The notes under the pieces: generated by a model
The model's input: only the letters and a program-made list of their open reading frames with translations
Told to the model about the DNA's origin: nothing
The model's database searches: none
Assembly: GCF_964204645.1 (NCBI RefSeq)
Contig: NC_134025.1
Location: 28,116,001-28,180,000, forward strand
Direction: 5' to 3'
Length of the DNA: 64,000 nucleotides
Source of the DNA: Tubulanus polymorphus
Taxonomy: Eukaryota; Nemertea; Palaeonemertea; Tubulaniformes; Tubulanidae
Shown here: positions 60,073-64,000 of the stretch, piece by piece
Numbering within the stretch: the first letter of the stretch is position 1
How the letters are laid out: every line of letters begins with the position of its first letter
Translations under genes and position numbers: made by a program

Positions 60073-63000
60073 CTGTATGTATCATTGAAAACAAATATTG
60101 TTGAGTGGCTTGCTTTTCATAGGTGCGACAGAAACAGCATTTTGAGCAATACAGCCGTAATTAGATACAGATAAATAAAATGCTTCGTGACAATTCACAG
60201 GCAAAATGTAGTAAATTACCACAATCAAAGCTGACTTTTTAAATTGAACTTAACAGACCTGAAACGGTTGAAGTTTTCGAGTTAAATCCATTAAATCTAT
60301 AATCGGTACGATTGATGGTCGGCCATGAGCACACTGGAACGGTAGATCACAGTTGGATAATAATTGAATAAGATTCTCGCATTCCGTTTGTGTCATTTCA
60401 TCTCCAAATTTGATGGCGCCTAAAATGATAAGAGATGATAGACCTTATTTCAACAGTCCACGTATGAAATTACAGCAATGTTTGTTTGACTCACCGTGAC
60501 AAGCTTGAGAAGACAGTAACATAAAAATACAGCGAGGAATGGTTGTATTTGCTCCACCAGTTTTTTCTATGAGCTGAAACAGATTTCACTAAATTGATAG
60601 ATTGGTATTCGCATATGAAATAAGCAGTGTCATCATCATCAAGAGACTGATGACTCGACATACCTGGATTTCATCTTGTATCAGCAACTGAAATACAAAA
60701 AGACGATAGATAATTTTGGGACGTGAATAAATATAGGAACAATGGTTTGAATAATTTACCTTCAAGTTAATGAAAGTTGTAGATGTATCAACTGCTTGTA
60801 TAAAACATGAAGGCACTTTAGTCACAGATACAGTGCTTTCAGCTTCGCAGATTGAAGAGAACTTCACTCCTGAAATATAAACGGTATATTTTATATCAAT
60901 ATCTTTTGTGAATCATTTAGGAACCCATTAATGTGTTAATTACCTTTCCTAAGAAAATGTTCGGGATTCGCTTTTAATATTCTGATTTCACTCGGATGAA
61001 GCTGTAGTTGAATAGCAGGTGAAATGTCTGTTGATTTAATATATGACGTGCCATTTACTTCTTCTTTTAGTTCTAAGCGATTAAAATCTCTGGTAAGTAT
61101 ATATATACAGTGTAACTTCATGACAACGAACAGGGCAACAGAAAATGTATTCATTTTAACAGTTGACAAAATCGGCTTATTTTACCTAGTATGAATTTTT
61201 CTAGTCGTACTCTTTCATCGGCTGCGTGTTGATCGATTAACACCAACAGATTGTGTTCTGAAACAACCAATAAATAATAACCTAAGATTTTTCAATCGGA
61301 AATGAAGCTAGATATTATCGTTTGAAGAAGGCTTCGCTTTTACCGGACTGTCGGTTGTCGACTTGCAACAAACACGCTATGAATTTACGGTCAATCTGTT
61401 GAATCACCTATGAAAAGAATAAATTACGAAATAATCCAAAAGATTTGAAAAATTTAAAGTTTGCTTCTCCTTTTCAACTTACTAATGCGTTCATCAGCAT
61501 GTCTTTAGTGAATCTATATGATTGACAACTGACGTAGGTCCTCAATGAGCTAGTGTTGGTAGTTCCTATATTCAAGATACGCTGCAAAAAAAAGAGACCA
61601 AAGTTAACACTTAGATTTGTATTAAAAAACGTAGAAACATCTGAATTCCTACCTTTTCTGGAGCCGAGAAAACTGGATTCTCCCAATTTTCCAATAAATT
61701 TATTATTCCTCTATCACCTGAATCATTCAATTCTGAAATGTATATAACTGTAGTAGATACTCAGTTCCCAAAGTGAATTAATCTAACATATTTTGTGGTT
61801 AACAATATACCATTTCTCCACTTAATGTCTCGGTCAGATTGTTTGAGTTTCTGGTGCTCATTGTAAAGAGGCTGAAGTGTGCACGATTGCTCTACATCAG
61901 ATCGCTCGCGTTGAATTTTCGGTCGAGGCATCAGTGGACCAGCGTTATGGCTCAAGAATGGATGTTGAGTAAATCCTTCAATTTTATTCAAAGAACATCT
62001 TTTCTAAATTTTGGAATTGAAAGTGCATGAATTCGTGCCAGAGATTCGACCCGAAATACGTACCATTGTTTCCTGATAAATCTTTCTTCAAATCATTTGG
62101 ACGTTCGAATGATGTGTTTCCTGATAGAAGATTAACATAGATGATCTTTCCTAAAATTTAGAAAAACTAACACGTGCTATCTTGTTTATATTAGGTGAGA
62201 TTTATCTTTCAGTTCAAAGCTCACCTGTTTTTGAATCAATTCTTGTTGTCCATTTCGCTGTGACTGGATCAAGGCCACACTGCTCATGAAGGTCTGAATT
62301 TTCATCCAATGTTGAGTCAGTAAGGAGTTGTAGGCTTTTGTCAACTTTTTCCCAGGGCCATTCATCTCCAGAAAATTCATATCTTTCCTCCGTATTTTGA
62401 TTAATAAATTCGGTCACTGGTATAGTATCCTCTTGAGCAATACCTTCAGACATGATGGTTTCTTTTGGCATAGAAACCATGCCATTTTTGTCCCAATCTT
62501 GATGTTCGACATATGTTTTGATCCTACTGTCTTCTTGGGTAATTGAAGGCTGCTGGTTTTCTGTAACTTGGCCCACATTACCTGTACCTTTTACTTCAAA
62601 TGGTTGAGTTTCAAAAGACCTGGGTACAAATTCTTGAGAAATACAAACAACAAGGTCATTCAGCGAAGAGTTCCTGGTGATCAGTGTACTGGGACGAACA
62701 TTCACACCTCTCCCACCAATACCTGATGATTGAATTCCTTGCTGTAAATCGGTTCCATCGATATTTGAATTTATTGCCTGTATTTTTTCTAATTCAGTAG
62801 ACAATTGCTTTTCACATTCCAGATTCATTGTTACAGGACGAAAACTTTGAGAATTGGTGCTATCTTCACGCGGTAATATCACTGGTGTTAATATGGCCTG
62901 ATTCTCATTACAAATTGTCAAACATCGATCACTTTTCTTTAATTCATTCTGATTGTACATATCATTTATAGAATTACTTTCTCGTCTTGATTTGGAGCTT

Positions 63001-64000
63001 TTCATGTCACTCATTCCATTCTGTACTGAATACCGTGCACATTTAATCGTCATGGGTTTGTCTCTAGTTCTATGGGTGTTATGATGAATCCATACTGGAT
63101 ACTGTGTAAATTGAAGTGATACATCTGTTTTGGGTATGTCTTTAGTTCTATGGATGATTGGCTTTTCATCGCTTCTGTCCGGAGAACAATAATAGAGTTG
63201 ACTTATAGCTGGAGGACATCTATGTAAACACTGGTAACTCCTGTTTTTCGAGCAAAATGGAAACATGAAATTGTTATTTATTTCATTTGTTTCAAAAATT
63301 GGGCGCACCTTGTTCCGTCGCGAATCATCAAGCCAATATTCGATATGACCCTTACAGATCGGTGTTTCTACCGGGAACATCTGAGATTGTAGAAAGTTTT
63401 CATCTATAAAAATCTTCGAAACTTCCCCTTGTCTACAGAGTTCTGGTTTGAATTCGAATATCTCCGGAGAAACTCTGGACGACTTGTCACCGTTTTCGAT
63501 AGGATTACACTGAATTGCGACATCAACCATCGTTTTGACTGAACGAGGTTTCTGTCTCTCAGTTTGTCGTCTCTCCATTTCAGAATTCAATTTCCTCTTC
63601 TTAGGTGGTGAAGCATTCGTTTTCAAATGAAACTGTGAACATTCATTTTGTGCATTATTTCTACACAAACTGACAGCTTTATTCGATGTCTTAGTCACAT
63701 TCTGATTTCGTCTTTTAAGACATGATGGCGTCTTGATGGATTTCTCCGTTTTCGGAGGAAGTCGAATCTTTGAATTTTCCGCTTTTAGTTTCATCAACTG
63801 GTCTAACCTGTCTTTCAATGTTAATCGTCTACCGCTGTTAGTTACGCAGAACGATTCTTTACTCGTCTGAGTTAAAACTATCGAGTCGTCCGTTTCTGGG
63901 TGATTTTCATCTTCTGGAACGTGTAATGGAGATTCGTTTTCATAATCAGAGCGGCTGCCGTTTTTGTGCTGAGTTTCATCTCTTTCTTCAGAGGATGATG
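60028..64000 (-). CDS. MLH3: DNA mismatch repair protein MLH3, 5' part beyond window
   Basis: MLH3 pairs with MLH1 to form MutL-gamma, an endonuclease used in meiotic crossover resolution and mismatch repair. Exons, in gene order: 64000(partial)-62225, 62120-62064, 61975-61811, 61732-61653, 61581-61483, 61407-61344, 61257-61186, 61087-60944, 60869-60760, 60687-60664 (24 nt), 60573-60495, then 60419-60259 plus a probable last exon 60072-60028. The visible part is about 950 residues: a long diverged linker (first exon) and the complete C-terminal endonuclease domain with DQHAADERVRLE, ACHGAIKFGD and CAHGRPS. The N-terminal GHKL ATPase domain lies to the right of 64000; the first exon is open to the edge. 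Acceptor 61975 was chosen by phase and is weak. If the last donor is not used, the protein ends FQVC at 60250. It is convergent with the zinc-finger gene. Confidence 0.93.
61199..61234 (-). other. MLH3: MLH3 endonuclease metal-binding motif
   Basis: The codons read DQHAADERVRLE, matching the DQHA-x2-E-x4-E motif that binds catalytic metal in PMS2- and MLH3-type MutL proteins. All Asp, His and Glu positions are present, so the nuclease is predicted active. CAHGRP at 60316-60333 and ACHGAIK across the 60495/60419 junction supply the other metal-site residues. Confidence 0.93.

Overview
This window is nuclear DNA from an invertebrate animal. It is AT-rich, its genes are split by GT-AG introns (many only 72-90 nt), and all recognisable proteins are metazoan cytoskeletal, trafficking or repair proteins. 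A spiralian, perhaps a mollusc, fits the gene content and repeats, but I cannot name a species.

Layout, left to right. Positions 1609-33702 (+) hold a complete tensin gene. I reconstructed 34 coding exons that stay in frame and give about 2,382 residues in the order C1 - PTP-like - C2 - long disordered middle - SH2 - PTB. A second possible first exon at 10346 would make a form without the N-terminal part of the C1 domain. Positions 33703 to about 35690 are tensin 3' UTR and flank, followed by a small CAGGG-ended MITE-like element (35871-36210). Positions 37909-50419 (-) hold a complete Dopey (DOP1) gene: 24 coding exons, about 2,349 residues. Its introns carry a tRNA-derived SINE, a long imperfect inverted repeat and several copies of a dispersed repeat. 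Positions 51177-55418 are a 4.2-kb block made of a tandem array (about 252-bp unit with 219- and 194-bp variants, locally a roughly 699-bp higher-order unit) capped by palindromes and matching inverted ends. It separates the divergent 5' ends of Dopey and of an intronless DUSP22/DUSP15-type phosphatase (55712-56326, +). Then come an unassigned C2H2-like zinc-finger gene (58423-59643, +) and, tail to tail with it, the C-terminal two thirds of the mismatch-repair/meiosis protein MLH3 (60028-64000, -). The MLH3 ATPase domain lies beyond the right edge.

The genes do not form a pathway. Tensin links integrins and phosphotyrosine proteins to actin, Dopey acts in Golgi/endosome trafficking, the DUSP is a small membrane-anchored phosphatase, and MLH3 is an endonuclease subunit. 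The points most worth following are the capped satellite block between two divergent genes, a tensin that keeps the complete phosphatase signature together with a C1 domain, the possible alternative tensin start, and the repeat-rich tensin exon at 29006-30101. All exon borders were read by eye from reading frame, splice signals and family resemblance; no transcript data were available.
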